Assembly (NCBI RefSeq): GCF_018917235.1
Contig: NZ_JAHLOF010000003.1
Span: 310,001-374,000 of the forward strand
From: Metaclostridioides mangenotii
Lineage (GTDB): Bacteria; Bacillota; Clostridia; Peptostreptococcales; Peptostreptococcaceae
Direction: 5' to 3'
Length of the DNA: 64,000 nucleotides
Each line of letters begins with the position of its first letter. The stretch's first letter is position 1. The translations under genes were made by a program, and so were the position numbers. Under the pieces are notes generated by a model. That model was not told the origin of the DNA. It saw only the letters and a program-made list of their open reading frames with translations, and did no database searches. Below are positions 8,788 through 18,983 of this stretch, in pieces.

Positions 8788-10332
8788 CTATTCCCACGTT
8801 GCCCCTTTATCTTTTGAAATGTATATTGCAGACTTATCTCCATCATTGCCTTGCCCTACATTTACATATAAAGATCCATTTTGTTCATACGGAAGATCTG
8901 GATAATCTAGTTTATCATCTTGGAAATTAACTTGTTTAAACGTCTCTCCTCCATCTTCTGTACGATAAAGTTCGCCATAGCTACCTCCACTATGAGACAA
9001 TATTATAAATCCTAGACTTTCATTTATAAACTTTATTCCTGAAGCTACACCAACAGATCCTGCATAAGGATCCTCATTGATTCTTACCCAATTTTTTTCG
9101 TTATCTATTTTGTCTAGAGCATAAAATCGACTTCCTAAAGCAGCATCGATAACAACTAAACGATATGCAATATTATTTGTTAAATAATATTCTAGCGTTC
9201 CGTCTTTTAATTCTTTATAACCACTATTTATATCTGAAGTATCTTCTTTTGGTAATTCACTACTTAAAATTTCAGATGCATTTTTATTAGACTGATAAAT
9301 ATTTGCTATATCATCTACCACTAGATATCTAAATGGAATATATACATTGTTATTTTTACCATTAGCATCCAAATTCTCTCCAGGTTCTTTTCCAGGCAGG
9401 TATATGGATACAGAATAATTAACTATTTCTGTTTCATTTATCGATGATAATTCGGCTGACAATGTATTTTCATTAGCATCGATATATTTTATACCATCTG
9501 TATTATACCCCCAGCTTCTAATTCCTTGATATAAAATTCCAAACTCTTCATAACCATCAGTTTTCCAACTATGGATGACATTTTGTATAGAAATATTGCG
9601 AGTTGCCTCAACTAATGGTTGAATAATCTTTGATTCTTTGTATTTATACTTATTAGTGTCTTGTATATATACTGTTATTCTTTCTGATTTCTTTTTATTA
9701 TATGAAATTAAATAATTTTTTTCTTCTCCTGTATCACTTTTACCGTAAAGATATGTGTCAAAGACTGTAATTGTTCCGTCTGCTGCAAATTTTAAGTCAA
9801 AACTGCTTTTGACATATAATTTATCTGGTAGATCAATCTTTTTATCAATATCGTTTAAAATTCCATCAATCCCATCCTTATAAACATTGTTGTGTTTGAA
9901 TGTTACAGTTTTCTTATATTTTAAATCATTAAGAAACCATGATAGTTTTCCATTATATGATATTCCAGTATTTACAGTCTTTGTACCAAAGAAAACAGTA
10001 ATACTAATCAAAACAAAAATCGCACATATGCGCCAAACTAAAATTTGAGGTCTATTTTTTAGAATTTGAAAATGTTGAGTTTCGGAAGTGTTCTCAGATA
10101 AATCTTTTAAATGATTTCCTTTTTTATTATATATTTGGTTCAAAAATTTAACAAACCATACAATAAAAAATAAAAAACTTACAACGATAATTGGTAAGTT
10201 TTTATGTTTGTTTCCTATATCACATAATAGAAACAGATGTCTCCAGAATAGAAAATAGAAGATGATAAAAATAGGGTTAGTTAACATGTTTAAGAAAATA
10301 ATTCCAGCAGATTGAGTCTTGTTTTTTTTCAT
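8788..10332 (-). CDS. Membrane-anchored protein with BNR/sialidase-like repeats
   Basis: A 514-residue protein. The N-terminal third has three predicted membrane helices (about residues 10-28, 44-62 and 97-115), after which a large presumably extracytoplasmic domain follows. Its C-terminus shows BNR-type repeats, DGGETF and KDKGATW, found in sialidase-like beta-propellers and in YCF48-type proteins. No catalytic residues can be assigned. The gene is preceded by AAAGGGAAAG and flanked by the AhpD-like gene and the nitrogenase-like operon terminator. The fold is suggested by repeats; the function is unknown. Confidence 0.7.
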   Translation of the reverse strand: MKKNKTQSAGIIFLNMLTNPIFIIFYFLFWRHLFLLCDIGNKHKNLPIIVVSFLFFIVWFVKFLNQIYNKKGNHLKDLSENTSETQHFQILKNRPQILVWRICAIFVLISITVFFGTKTVNTGISYNGKLSWFLNDLKYKKTVTFKHNNVYKDGIDGILNDIDKKIDLPDKLYVKSSFDLKFAADGTITVFDTYLYGKSDTGEEKNYLISYNKKKSERITVYIQDTNKYKYKESKIIQPLVEATRNISIQNVIHSWKTDGYEEFGILYQGIRSWGYNTDGIKYIDANENTLSAELSSINETEIVNYSVSIYLPGKEPGENLDANGKNNNVYIPFRYLVVDDIANIYQSNKNASEILSSELPKEDTSDINSGYKELKDGTLEYYLTNNIAYRLVVIDAALGSRFYALDKIDNEKNWVRINEDPYAGSVGVASGIKFINESLGFIILSHSGGSYGELYRTEDGGETFKQVNFQDDKLDYPDLPYEQNGSLYVNVGQGNDGDKSAIYISKDKGATWE

Positions 10333-10513
10333 AAGACTTTCCCTTTCTAATAATATTTTTCTATTAATTGACGAAATACCCTTTATGTCTTGTTAAGTTA
10401 CTCTATTATATTTCAAATAAAATGGATTGTCAAAAATGCTAATTTAGTCTTTATTATATTTCTTAATATGGTTCAAATGAAGATTTAAGAGTAATTTAAA
10501 AAAATTATAAAAT

Positions 10514-10542
10514 AATCCAGTGTATAGTAGCTACACTGGATT
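10514..10542. terminator. Terminator of the nitrogenase-like operon
   Basis: AATCCAGTGTA and TACACTGGATT form a perfect 11-bp stem about 28 bases after the stop codon of the last operon gene. Confidence 0.85.
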
Positions 10543-10569
10543 TATCCATTTATTATTACATACTAAACA

Positions 10570-11799
10570 TCAATCTTCTTTAGTCTCGTTTATCAATAAA
10601 TTTGCAAGATTAACAGCACCTCTGAAACCTACAAACGGTGGATCATATGGATGTAAACGATATTTAGTATCAGGATTTGATATTTGCATATCTGTATTGT
10701 GCCCTGACCAATCTAGTGCTTCACCACTTGCCATAAGAAATCCTTTTTTATGAGACTGAATAGCATAAATCCACTCATCTTCTGAAAAAAAGGGGATTTC
10801 TTCACTTCCCATATCAGGGCTATCACACCAGCAAGTTCCTTTAGATAACAAAAGCTCACTACATCCAAAAGAAAGTATCCCGCTTACTACATCAGCATGT
10901 CCCCCCAATGACAATACCGTTTCGTCTGGATGAGACTTTGCAATATGAAAAAAAGATGGCATTACAGGCTTAAGTTGTTTTCTTGCATCCTCTCTCTCTT
11001 TCTGTAAAAACCCAGTATTTAAATTTAAATTAAATATATTTGCAATTTTACCAATCCAGCTCAAAGTTCCATTAATACCATAAGGCCTTCCTACAATATA
11101 TGGTATCCCAAATCGCTTTTCTAGATATTTAGCTGCTGGTATTCCTTCACGACGTAAAACAATATTAAGATGTGCACTTCCCATGTTTTCAATATCCTCA
11201 ATAGATGTATCTGAACTCAAAACACAAACTGGCTTAATCCCAAAAGATCCATCCATTATTCTAATTATTTCATTAGCATCAGATTGAAATCTAAAAATAT
11301 CGGCGCAAGATCCTATTATATTAAAAGTTGGTTGATCTGTTTTCTTTATATCTACCGGTAGTTTTTTTACTAATAACAAGAGAGCCTCTTGTACACCACG
11401 ATGCTGGTTAACATCGAATCCTCCACATCCAAAAGGTATTAGTTTAACTTCAGGATATTTTAGCTGTAAACTTTCGCATACAGCTTTTAGGTCAATTCCT
11501 ATTACCTCCGGTATAGATGACGGTAAAAGAAAAATCACTTTTGGGGAATCTTTTTCTATAATATTTTCAATAGTTTTATCAAGTCTACTTGTATCACCAA
11601 AGGCTATATCAGTTTCTACTATATGTGTAGAGTAGAGTTTACACCCATCATAAACACCTGTACGTTCTAGTGTTACACTGCTATAAAGCATATGACCCAT
11701 ACATCCAAACTCAATAAGAGCTGCATCTCTAATTGAAGCTATGGTCCAAAGAGTGCCCATTCTTCCTGAAGGAATTGGTTTAAATCTGTGTAATCCCAT
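10570..11799 (-). CDS. Nitrogenase component 1-like oxidoreductase, beta-type subunit
   Basis: A 409-residue member of the Oxidored_nitro family (NifD/NifK/BchN/BchB fold). I chose ATG 11799, which has GGAGGG 7 bases upstream; an ATG 15 bases earlier lies inside that site. Numbered from it, Cys33 in the FGCMGH segment corresponds to the N-terminal cluster-ligand region of NifK-type subunits. The position that is TTC-x-x-E-x-IGDD in NifK reads SSIPEVIGID here, without Cys. With fewer cluster cysteines than NifK, it resembles the cluster-sharing subunits of nitrogenase-like reductases more than true nitrogenase. It overlaps the preceding gene by 20 bases. Substrate unknown. Confidence 0.85.
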   Translation of the reverse strand: MGLHRFKPIPSGRMGTLWTIASIRDAALIEFGCMGHMLYSSVTLERTGVYDGCKLYSTHIVETDIAFGDTSRLDKTIENIIEKDSPKVIFLLPSSIPEVIGIDLKAVCESLQLKYPEVKLIPFGCGGFDVNQHRGVQEALLLLVKKLPVDIKKTDQPTFNIIGSCADIFRFQSDANEIIRIMDGSFGIKPVCVLSSDTSIEDIENMGSAHLNIVLRREGIPAAKYLEKRFGIPYIVGRPYGINGTLSWIGKIANIFNLNLNTGFLQKEREDARKQLKPVMPSFFHIAKSHPDETVLSLGGHADVVSGILSFGCSELLLSKGTCWCDSPDMGSEEIPFFSEDEWIYAIQSHKKGFLMASGEALDWSGHNTDMQISNPDTKYRLHPYDPPFVGFRGAVNLANLLINETKED

Positions 11800-13078
11800 A
11801 TTCAGTCCCTCCATCGTTTAAGTCGTTTTTTTCGTCCAATATCGATAATATTCTCCTTAGTATACTAACTGTACGGCTGTATCCTATTTGTCCATAAAAA
11901 TCAAGCAACTCTGGCACGCAAGTAATATTATTATTTATATTTGGTGAAAATCCAAAATACAAGTCTGCACCTAACTTTTCTAAAATAGGCAAATCTGCTT
12001 CAGGATTAACCATTCTACAAATTAACGGATTATAACCCATTGAAATAATATCTTTTGCATTAGTTTTGTCCTCTGGATAATATTCTTCTAAATGTAAAAG
12101 TAGAGGTTCCATTTCAAGCTTAGTAAGATAGTGCGCTAAAGGAATTGTCATATCAACTCTAGGCAGAAATATAAATTTAAGTCCTCTAAACCTTTCCCCT
12201 ACTTGGTTTTGTAAATTAAGTGCTTGTTGTCTTTCTTCCTCAAAAATATCATGTAAATTAAGGCCAAATTGATCTGCAATATCCTCGTAAGCCTTATGAA
12301 TACTATTTACATCGTACATACTATGTAAATCTATATATGGTATACCAAAATTTCTTTTCATTTTGACTGCAAGTGGCTGCATATATGGTGAAACCACTAT
12401 ATTTAGCTCAGCATCTGTAGCTATTTGAAAATTTTCAAGAGAAGCACCTGGTGCTAAAAAACGTAAATTAAGACCTTGATTTGTTAATTCTCGAAGTATA
12501 TTTGGCATAGGAATTTCTTCTTCGTTTTGCGCACGACCCAGCACATTAATTCGAATAGGATCAGCTTCTTTTACATCCATCAGCGTTACAAGGGCCTCCA
12601 TCGTTTTCCTTGAACCTGGTGGATAGCTAACATTTTTGAATTGACCTAACATTACACAAGTGATCTTAGCATTCAATTTGGGCTGAATTTCACAAATAAT
12701 TCCCTCAATATCCTCACCTATTAATTCGAGAACACAAGTTACAATTAATAAAATCGCTTTTGCACCGGATTTATCCATCTTGATAAGGGAGTCGATTAAT
12801 CCTTGTCGGCATCCGAATACTACTTCATGCGAGTCCAATACATAAAGCCAGTGAAGTTCACCGTTCTTACCTTCTGGATTTGGACTGAAAAGTCTTGAAT
12901 AAGTAGTGCACTCCTGCATGCCTACAAGTAAGGATGAAAGTCCTTCAATATCTTCTGAAATAACCGATGCTATACGCATTGGGCAATGATTTCCTTTAAG
13001 AACAGCCGGCGTTAGAAATTTTATACTTTTATTAGATTTAACTTCTGAAAGTAGTTTTAAATGTTCAAAATCATTCAA
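11780..13078 (-). CDS. Nitrogenase component 1-like oxidoreductase, alpha-type subunit
   Basis: A 432-residue Oxidored_nitro family protein, shorter than NifD. Cys32 (NHCPM), Cys57 (MQECTT), Cys91 (FGCRQG) and Cys116 in the family motif [11 protein letters not shown] are candidate ligands for an interfacial iron-sulfur cluster. The start is TTG 13078 with GGAGG 8 bases upstream inside the end of the NifH-like gene, so translation is probably coupled. It should form a heterodimer or heterotetramer with the following gene product and receive electrons from the NifH-like protein. No cofactor-biosynthesis genes are nearby, which argues against a molybdenum nitrogenase. Confidence 0.87.
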   Translation of the reverse strand: MNDFEHLKLLSEVKSNKSIKFLTPAVLKGNHCPMRIASVISEDIEGLSSLLVGMQECTTYSRLFSPNPEGKNGELHWLYVLDSHEVVFGCRQGLIDSLIKMDKSGAKAILLIVTCVLELIGEDIEGIICEIQPKLNAKITCVMLGQFKNVSYPPGSRKTMEALVTLMDVKEADPIRINVLGRAQNEEEIPMPNILRELTNQGLNLRFLAPGASLENFQIATDAELNIVVSPYMQPLAVKMKRNFGIPYIDLHSMYDVNSIHKAYEDIADQFGLNLHDIFEEERQQALNLQNQVGERFRGLKFIFLPRVDMTIPLAHYLTKLEMEPLLLHLEEYYPEDKTNAKDIISMGYNPLICRMVNPEADLPILEKLGADLYFGFSPNINNNITCVPELLDFYGQIGYSRTVSILRRILSILDEKNDLNDGGTEYGITQI

Positions 13079-13829
13079 TACATTTTCCTCCTTCTGCTAA
13101 TAGTTTAGCAAGCTTCATGTAATGTTTTGCCATTTCTGAATCAGGGTATGCCTCCACAACAGTTTTACCTTGATCCTCTGCTTGCTGCACATACGGATTA
13201 CGAGGCAAACGATAAATAACTGGCACATCAATTTCCTTAGCTACATCATCTACTAGCTTATTTTCTCCTTCAATATTCTTAGCATTTAGAATTAGACCTC
13301 GTATAGATGCGTAACCTCTACTTCCAAAACTCTTAACTGCTCGGGATATATTTGTCGCAGCATATAAAGACATCATCTCACCAGAAGTCACAACACATAC
13401 TTCATCTGCATAACCACCTCGAATAGGCATTGTAAAACCACCACAGACAACATCTCCTAACACGTCATACAGAACTATATCTGGCTTGTAAATATCATAA
13501 GCTTCTAACTCCTCAAGTTTTTCAAAAGCTGTAATAATACCCCTACCTGCACATCCAACTCCAGGGATCGGGCCTCCAGATTCTACACATAATACTCCAG
13601 TGCTACTTTTTACCACAAGTTCATCTAAATTCGCATCACTATTCTCTCTCAATGCATCAAGTACAGTAGTTATATTTTTTCCTTCAGTTAAATTTCGGGT
13701 AGAATCTGCCTTTGGATCACACCCTATTTGCATCACAGTCAATCCCATACTAGATAAAGCAGCCGCCACATTAGATACGGTAGTTGATTTTCCAATTCCA
13801 CCTTTACCATATATCGCTATTTTTTTCAT
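13071..13829 (-). CDS. NifH/BchL-like ATP-dependent reductase
   Basis: A 252-residue homodimeric iron-protein of the NifH/BchL/CfbC family. The P-loop GKGGIGKST is at residues 8-16, a GCDPKADST segment at 36-44, and the [4Fe-4S] ligands are Cys93 (GVGCAGRG) and Cys129 (GDVVCGGF), matching the two cluster cysteines of NifH. It would couple ATP hydrolysis to electron transfer into the two downstream component-1-like subunits. It lies 26 bases after the ABC ATPase gene in the same operon. The family is certain; the partner reaction is inferred. Confidence 0.93.
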   Translation of the reverse strand: MKKIAIYGKGGIGKSTTVSNVAAALSSMGLTVMQIGCDPKADSTRNLTEGKNITTVLDALRENSDANLDELVVKSSTGVLCVESGGPIPGVGCAGRGIITAFEKLEELEAYDIYKPDIVLYDVLGDVVCGGFTMPIRGGYADEVCVVTSGEMMSLYAATNISRAVKSFGSRGYASIRGLILNAKNIEGENKLVDDVAKEIDVPVIYRLPRNPYVQQAEDQGKTVVEAYPDSEMAKHYMKLAKLLAEGGKCIE

Positions 13830-13855
13830 TTTAACATCTCCTTACACACATTTTT

Positions 13856-14662
13856 CTATTCATTAATAAGATCATATGAAATACACGTTGGGCTTCCTGT
13901 GCGAGGATCCGTTGCAATCATAGCATCAATATTAAAGGTATCTTTTAAAACTTCAGCAGTCATAACATCTTGCGGTTTCCCATGATGGATAATAACACCA
14001 TCTCGAATAGCTATCATATAATCTGCAAATCTAGATGCAAGGTTTAAATCATGTAAAACCATTGCTACTGTACATCCTTCTTTTCTATTCAAATTATGTA
14101 ATAGATTTAGCACTTCAAGTTGGTAAGATAGATCGAGATAAGTTGTAGGTTCATCAAGTAGTATTAAGTCAGTCTGTTGAGCCAACGCCATTGCAATCCA
14201 AACTCTTTGACGTTGACCTCCTGATAAACTATCGACTGGTATATTCTCAAAATTAATAAGTTTTGTTACCTTAAGTGCCCATTTAATAATATTTTTATCA
14301 TCTGAATTAGGTTTAGCAAAACCTTGTAGGTGAGGAAACCTACCATAGGACACCAAATCTTTTACTGTCAATCCAGCAGGTGCTTGTGGTGATTGTGGTA
14401 AAATAGCCATCTTACGTGCAACTTCCTTTGTAGTTAAGCTATCGATATTATCTCCATATAAGCGTACAATACCACTCTTAGGCTTCAAAATACGACCTAT
14501 CGCTTTAAGTGCAGTAGATTTTCCACAACCATTTGGTCCAATAATTATTGTTATTTTTCCCTTAGGAATTTTTATGTTAAAATCTTTAACTATAGTATTA
14601 TCCTCGTAAGCTATAGATAGATTATCTGTTTCAATACTATACATCTTCATCATCTCTTTCAT
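13856..14662 (-). CDS. Iron-chelate ABC transporter ATP-binding protein (FecE/FepC type)
   Basis: A 268-residue ATPase for import of iron-siderophore, heme or cobalamin-type ligands. Walker A GPNGCGKST is at residues 42-50, followed by LSGGQRQR and Walker B LILLDEPTTYLD. ATG 14662 begins 2 bases after the preceding permease stop and has AAGGGG upstream; in-frame ATGs at 14650 and 14644 are alternatives. It completes the importer whose operon also encodes the nitrogenase-like proteins. Confidence 0.93.
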   Translation of the reverse strand: MKEMMKMYSIETDNLSIAYEDNTIVKDFNIKIPKGKITIIIGPNGCGKSTALKAIGRILKPKSGIVRLYGDNIDSLTTKEVARKMAILPQSPQAPAGLTVKDLVSYGRFPHLQGFAKPNSDDKNIIKWALKVTKLINFENIPVDSLSGGQRQRVWIAMALAQQTDLILLDEPTTYLDLSYQLEVLNLLHNLNRKEGCTVAMVLHDLNLASRFADYMIAIRDGVIIHHGKPQDVMTAEVLKDTFNIDAMIATDPRTGSPTCISYDLINE

Positions 14663-14664
14663 TG

Positions 14665-15705
14665 TTATTTCCCCTTAACCAGTAGATAAAGTAAATACGG
14701 TGCCCCAATAATTGCTACCATAATACCTGTTGGAATCTCTATAGGTTGTAAAATCACACGTGCAATAGTATCTGCTGCGGAAACTAAAACAGCACCTGTA
14801 AGTGCACAAGTCGGCAGTAATATATTATGTCTTGGACCTACAAGTTTTCTACCCAAGTGCGGCGCTATAAGACCTACAAAACTGATATTACCACTTACTG
14901 AAACACAAGAAGCTGCCAGTGCAACTGAAGCAGCAAGCAACCATCTGCGTTCCTTTTCAATAGGAACACCAAGTCCTTTACTCACATTTTCATCCAAATC
15001 CATCAAATTTAATATATTAGATTTATATAAAACATAAGGCACAAGCAGTAAAAGCCATGGTAGGAGAGCCAAAACAAATTTCCAATTGCTTCCCCAAATA
15101 CTTCCAGCTTGCCAAGTTGCTACAAAGTCAAATTGAGTCTCATCTAATTTTACTACTAACACAGTAGTTAATGCAGAAATGCCCGCCTGTACAGCTACTC
15201 CTGTCAATACAAGAGTAAAGGATGAATAGCCTCTATTTTTCCTAAATGCTAATAAATAGATTATTATCGCTGCAACACTAGCACCGACTAGCGCTAAAAA
15301 TGGTAGAGTGAATATCGACAGAAAAGACTGAGATCCAAAGAAAAGTACATACAGAATTACCATCATACCAGCACCTGCATTTATACCTAATAAACCTGGA
15401 TCTGCCAAGGCATTTTTTGAAATATTTTGTATAATGCATCCAGATAAAGCTAACCCTACCCCTACTAACATAGAAAGTACGATACGTGGCAATCTGATAT
15501 TAAATAAAATAATATTTTCCTTATATCCACCACCACCGAATAAAGTTTTAAAAGTATCTAATGGCGAAAGTCTTATATAACCTGTGTTTAAGCTGATGAT
15601 AACAATCAAAATAAGCAAAATAGTAAGCCCAATAACAATTGTCCAATTGTACAAGGCAAGTTTTTTTTCATATACGTTATTCGTTTTTTGCTTAACCATC
15701 AACAT
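14665..15705 (-). CDS. Iron-chelate ABC transporter permease (FecCD family)
   Basis: A 346-residue multi-spanning FecCD/BtuC-type permease with about nine to ten helices. Family motifs RLPRIVLSMLVGVGLALSG and GNISFVGLIAPHLGRKLVG are present. It overlaps the preceding permease gene by 7 bases and pairs with it as the heterodimeric channel. The adjacent soluble components indicate import of an iron-siderophore or related metal chelate. Confidence 0.92.
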   Translation of the reverse strand: MLMVKQKTNNVYEKKLALYNWTIVIGLTILLILIVIISLNTGYIRLSPLDTFKTLFGGGGYKENIILFNIRLPRIVLSMLVGVGLALSGCIIQNISKNALADPGLLGINAGAGMMVILYVLFFGSQSFLSIFTLPFLALVGASVAAIIIYLLAFRKNRGYSSFTLVLTGVAVQAGISALTTVLVVKLDETQFDFVATWQAGSIWGSNWKFVLALLPWLLLLVPYVLYKSNILNLMDLDENVSKGLGVPIEKERRWLLAASVALAASCVSVSGNISFVGLIAPHLGRKLVGPRHNILLPTCALTGAVLVSAADTIARVILQPIEIPTGIMVAIIGAPYLLYLLVKGK

Positions 15706-16745
15706 CTACTCCTTTTTTTACTTGACAGATACAAGAAAAATGGAACGCCAATTAGAGAAATTAGCGCTCCAATAGGTGTTTCAAAAGGCGGATTAATCAT
15801 ACGTGCACCCAAATCCGCTAGCACCATTAAAATTGCTCCCAAAACTGCAGATGAAGGTATTATCCTACGATAATCAATACCTACAAGAAAGCGGGATATA
15901 TGCGGCACAATAAGGCCTACAAATCCTACTGCACCTACTACAGATACAGAAGACCCCGCCAATATTAACACAATAATGGAACAAAGTGTATTCGTAACTA
16001 TCATATTTAATCCTAATCCTTTTGCTACATCCTCTCCAAGACTTAACATCGATATATATGGAGAAAGAAAGATTGCTCCTAACAACGCTACTGTAATCAA
16101 TGGAAATATTATTTGAACTTGATCCCAATTAGAACCTGCCAGCCCACCTACTGTCCAAAACATCATGTTTTGTGCTACTCCAAAGCCAAGTGCTATTCCC
16201 TGGCTTAGAGATGTCAAGAGTGCATTGACAGCAACGCCCGCCAAAACAAATCTAGCAGGGGTTACACCTCCACGTCTTATATATCCAACACCGTTTACAA
16301 GCATAGCTCCAAAAGCTGCACCTAAAAATGAAAAAAGAATAATTTGCATATAACCAATTCCAGGGTAAAAAGCAAAGCAAATAGATATAGCAAATACTGA
16401 CCCAGCATTTATTCCCATAATACCAGGCTCAGACAGAGGGTTTTGAGTCATACCTTGCATAATAGCTCCAGAGACTGCAAATGCTGACCCCACAAGAGCA
16501 CTAGCAACGACACGAGGAAGACGCAAATCAATTATAGTTAGGTGTTTAGAATTATTACTATCAAAATTAAGCAAAGCATCACGTACTGTATAGATCGAAA
16601 TGTTTGCTGCACCTTTGGTTATGGAATACATCATAAGTAAAGCCAATGCAACAAATCCAAATATAATTATCATCCAAAATAATTTGGTTTTATTTTTATT
16701 TTTAGTACCTAGAATAGGCTGTTTTAATTCTTTTGTTGCTTTCAT
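15699..16745 (-). CDS. Iron-chelate ABC transporter permease (FecCD family)
   Basis: A 348-residue FecCD-type permease. Motifs include RLPRVVASALVGSAFAVSG, NPLSEPGIMGINAG and VGAVGFVGLIVPHISR. It lies 47 bases after the binding-protein gene and is partner of the next permease. A long basic cytoplasmic N-terminus precedes the first helix. Confidence 0.92.
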   Translation of the reverse strand: MKATKELKQPILGTKNKNKTKLFWMIIIFGFVALALLMMYSITKGAANISIYTVRDALLNFDSNNSKHLTIIDLRLPRVVASALVGSAFAVSGAIMQGMTQNPLSEPGIMGINAGSVFAISICFAFYPGIGYMQIILFSFLGAAFGAMLVNGVGYIRRGGVTPARFVLAGVAVNALLTSLSQGIALGFGVAQNMMFWTVGGLAGSNWDQVQIIFPLITVALLGAIFLSPYISMLSLGEDVAKGLGLNMIVTNTLCSIIVLILAGSSVSVVGAVGFVGLIVPHISRFLVGIDYRRIIPSSAVLGAILMVLADLGARMINPPFETPIGALISLIGVPFFLYLSSKKRSRC

Positions 16746-16792
16746 TTTATTTGTCTCCTTTTCGTCATTTTACAGCCTGTACATTACTTTTA

Positions 16793-17758
16793 TTAATTTT
16801 GACCCGAATATATATTTACAAGTTTCTCAGCTGTTAATCTCATGGCAAGCGGACCAAATGTGTTTAAAGAATCATCTAAGTAAATAACATTGCCATTTTG
16901 TACCGCATCTAATTTATTCCAAACAGATGATTTTTTCTGAGTCTTAACAAATGTTTGTGCTGTTTCTGTAAAATCTTGAAAAATAATATAGTCTGGATTC
17001 ATCTCAGCAACAGCTTCCAAAGATAACGTTTCAAAACTATCTGGGTAGCCTTTAGGTTTTGTGATTCCAAAAGTTTCATAATAGTTTTTATCACCACGTG
17101 TAATGAAAGATTTACCATCTGTTCGGAAAAGAGCTATCGTCTTGTCGTTGTATTTACTTAATTTTTCTTTAGATAAAGAAATTATTGATTCTGTCTCTTT
17201 AATAAATTCTTTAGCCTCTGATTCTTTTCCGACAATTTCAGCACATGCCAATGTCTGATCCTGCCAAGAGGAATCGAAGTCTATTTGAACTACAGGAGCA
17301 ATCTGTACAAGTTGATCATAAATTTTATCCAAATTACCATGCTCCTTAAAAGTAACGATAACATCTGGCTTTGCTTCTAAAATTGCTTCTAAATTTAACT
17401 CTCTAGAACTACCTAAATCTATAATATCAGCTGTTTTATTATATGATTTAAGTGTTTCCCACTCATTTACAGCTTTCATTGCATTCCCTGTAGAAGAACC
17501 AGCTGATGCTATAGGCGGTGTTCCTAATGCTAAAAAGTGTTCTAAATATATAGTGTGAAGAAGTGCTATTCTTTTAGGTTGTTCTTTTAAAAGCACTTTA
17601 TTTCCTGCTGCATCAGTAATCGTTCTAGGCCATAAAGCTTCTTCCGCATTTTTCTCTGAATTATTCTCATTATTTTCTACTGCCTTACCAGTACAACCAG
17701 TTGAAAATAAACCTACCAAAATTATAATTGAGGCAAAAACTGTCATTAATCTTTTCAT
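16793..17758 (-). CDS. Iron-chelate ABC transporter substrate-binding lipoprotein
   Basis: A 321-residue FecB/FhuD-type binding protein. I chose ATG 17758 because GGAGGG is 7 bases upstream; a TTG at 17773 lies within that ribosome site. The signal peptide ends in a lipobox with Cys at about residue 22 (LFSTGC). The mature domain has the family start TITDAAGNKVLL, then KPDVIVTF and NPDYIIFQDF segments of the two lobes. It follows the AraC regulator gene by about 66 bases. The ligand is probably a ferric siderophore or another metal chelate; the sequence does not say which. Confidence 0.92.
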   Translation of the reverse strand: MKRLMTVFASIIILVGLFSTGCTGKAVENNENNSEKNAEEALWPRTITDAAGNKVLLKEQPKRIALLHTIYLEHFLALGTPPIASAGSSTGNAMKAVNEWETLKSYNKTADIIDLGSSRELNLEAILEAKPDVIVTFKEHGNLDKIYDQLVQIAPVVQIDFDSSWQDQTLACAEIVGKESEAKEFIKETESIISLSKEKLSKYNDKTIALFRTDGKSFITRGDKNYYETFGITKPKGYPDSFETLSLEAVAEMNPDYIIFQDFTETAQTFVKTQKKSSVWNKLDAVQNGNVIYLDDSLNTFGPLAMRLTAEKLVNIYSGQN

Positions 17759-17824
17759 CTTATATCCCTCCAATAAGTTTATAGTTACTTTATTAACTTA
17801 TAGATAATTCTAGCAAAATGCTTA

Positions 17825-18676
17825 TTATATCTGAATACAAGTATCCTGAAACTCATATGGATTATTACTGAAATTTTTTCTGAAACCACTTGGAGAAATA
17901 CCAACTCGCCTCTTGAATATACGACTGAAATATAAAGCATCAGAATACCCTACACTATCTGCTACATCTCCCACCGAAGCATTACAATTAATAAGTAACT
18001 CCTTTGCACGATTAATACGAAGTTCTATAAGATAGTCTCCAGGACCCATTCCCGCATACTTATTAAAAACATAGAATAAACGATTTTCGTTTACACCATT
18101 TTGCTCTGCTAAATCACGTACAGTTAAGGTGTCCATATAGTGGTTTTGAATATAGCTAGATACCTGATCAAATAAAGCCTGAGCCGAGCTATGTCCTTTA
18201 TTGCACCAACATACAAAAACCTCTTCTAATGCACAACGAAATAATGTTTCTGATTGAAATGCAGATATAGCGCTTCTCTGATTGAAAGACTTACACAGTC
18301 GCCACAAAAGCTCAATCAAACGTGGACTTTGACCAATATTTAGCTCGAAATGAGTATTTTGTAAGTAAACATCCTTTTGTTCTGGTGAGTTAATATCATA
18401 CAGTACTGTAATATATTCCCATCTTCTATCTCCTACCACACGCTTATCTAGATTCATATTTGCTCCTCCGTGAATAATATTCCCCACTCCAGCTAGATAA
18501 GGTGTACCATTAAAATGAAATTGTGCTTTCCCACTAAGTGGAAAAATGAACCCTGGATAAGGAGCTGATCTCTGAAAGCCAACTTTACCCGGCTCAATTT
18601 TGTGGTGATAAACACCTTGCACTTGTATAGGATTTTTTATATAATTCTCTATTAGTTCATCAATATTTATATTCAT
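17825..18676 (-). CDS. AraC-family transcriptional regulator
   Basis: A 283-residue regulator with an N-terminal cupin-like sensing domain (about 1-160) and a C-terminal double helix-turn-helix (about 185-280: TVRDLAEQNGVNENRLF, then VGDVADSVGYSDALYFSRIFKRRVG). AraC regulators beside FecBCD systems often sense the imported chelate and activate its uptake genes. The gene is first in the nitrogenase-like/iron operon, and a near-consensus Fur box lies 130-150 bases upstream, so iron starvation is the probable trigger. Confidence 0.9.
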   Translation of the reverse strand: MNINIDELIENYIKNPIQVQGVYHHKIEPGKVGFQRSAPYPGFIFPLSGKAQFHFNGTPYLAGVGNIIHGGANMNLDKRVVGDRRWEYITVLYDINSPEQKDVYLQNTHFELNIGQSPRLIELLWRLCKSFNQRSAISAFQSETLFRCALEEVFVCWCNKGHSSAQALFDQVSSYIQNHYMDTLTVRDLAEQNGVNENRLFYVFNKYAGMGPGDYLIELRINRAKELLINCNASVGDVADSVGYSDALYFSRIFKRRVGISPSGFRKNFSNNPYEFQDTCIQI

Positions 18677-18806
18677 ACTATCTCCTTTTATTTTATTTAA
18701 ATATTTTTAGAGTTTATGTTTTCTTACATTAGTTCTTTTTTATAAACACTCTTAATACTTTTTATCTGTAATTACTAAGAAATTAGACCTTTATTATCAT
18801 TATATA

Positions 18807-18825
18807 AATAATGATTATCATTATC
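18807..18825 (-). promoter_or_regulatory. Fur box upstream of the AraC gene
   Basis: The 19-base sequence AATAATGATTATCATTATC matches the classical Fur consensus GATAATGATAATCATTATC at 17 positions and is nearly palindromic. A second, weaker TTATCATTAT half-site is just to its left. It lies upstream of the AraC gene, with no other gene start near. Confidence 0.85.
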
Positions 18826-18897
18826 AAGTCATGCAAAATAATATATAATATAAATAAAAATCTATCACATAAGTGTTTTCTATTTTCTACATAAAAA

Positions 18898-18930
18898 AAC
18901 TGCCTCAAAAAACTTCATTTTGAGGCAGTT
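18898..18930. terminator. Terminator after oleate hydratase gene
   Basis: AACTGCCTCAAAA and TTTTGAGGCAGTT form a perfect 13-bp stem with A/T tracts on either side. Confidence 0.9.
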
Positions 18931-18983
18931 CTTTCTAATCATATATAGTTAACTTTTTAATATTCCTATTAGAAACAATAAAA

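Noticed and set aside
10520..10753. ORF opposite the component-1 beta subunit
   Set aside because: It is an antisense shadow of a well-supported gene and has no ribosome site or family similarity.
10570..13829. True nitrogen-fixing nif operon
   Set aside because: Component-1 subunits are shorter, the second lacks the usual Cys in the IGDD motif, and no cofactor-assembly genes are nearby.
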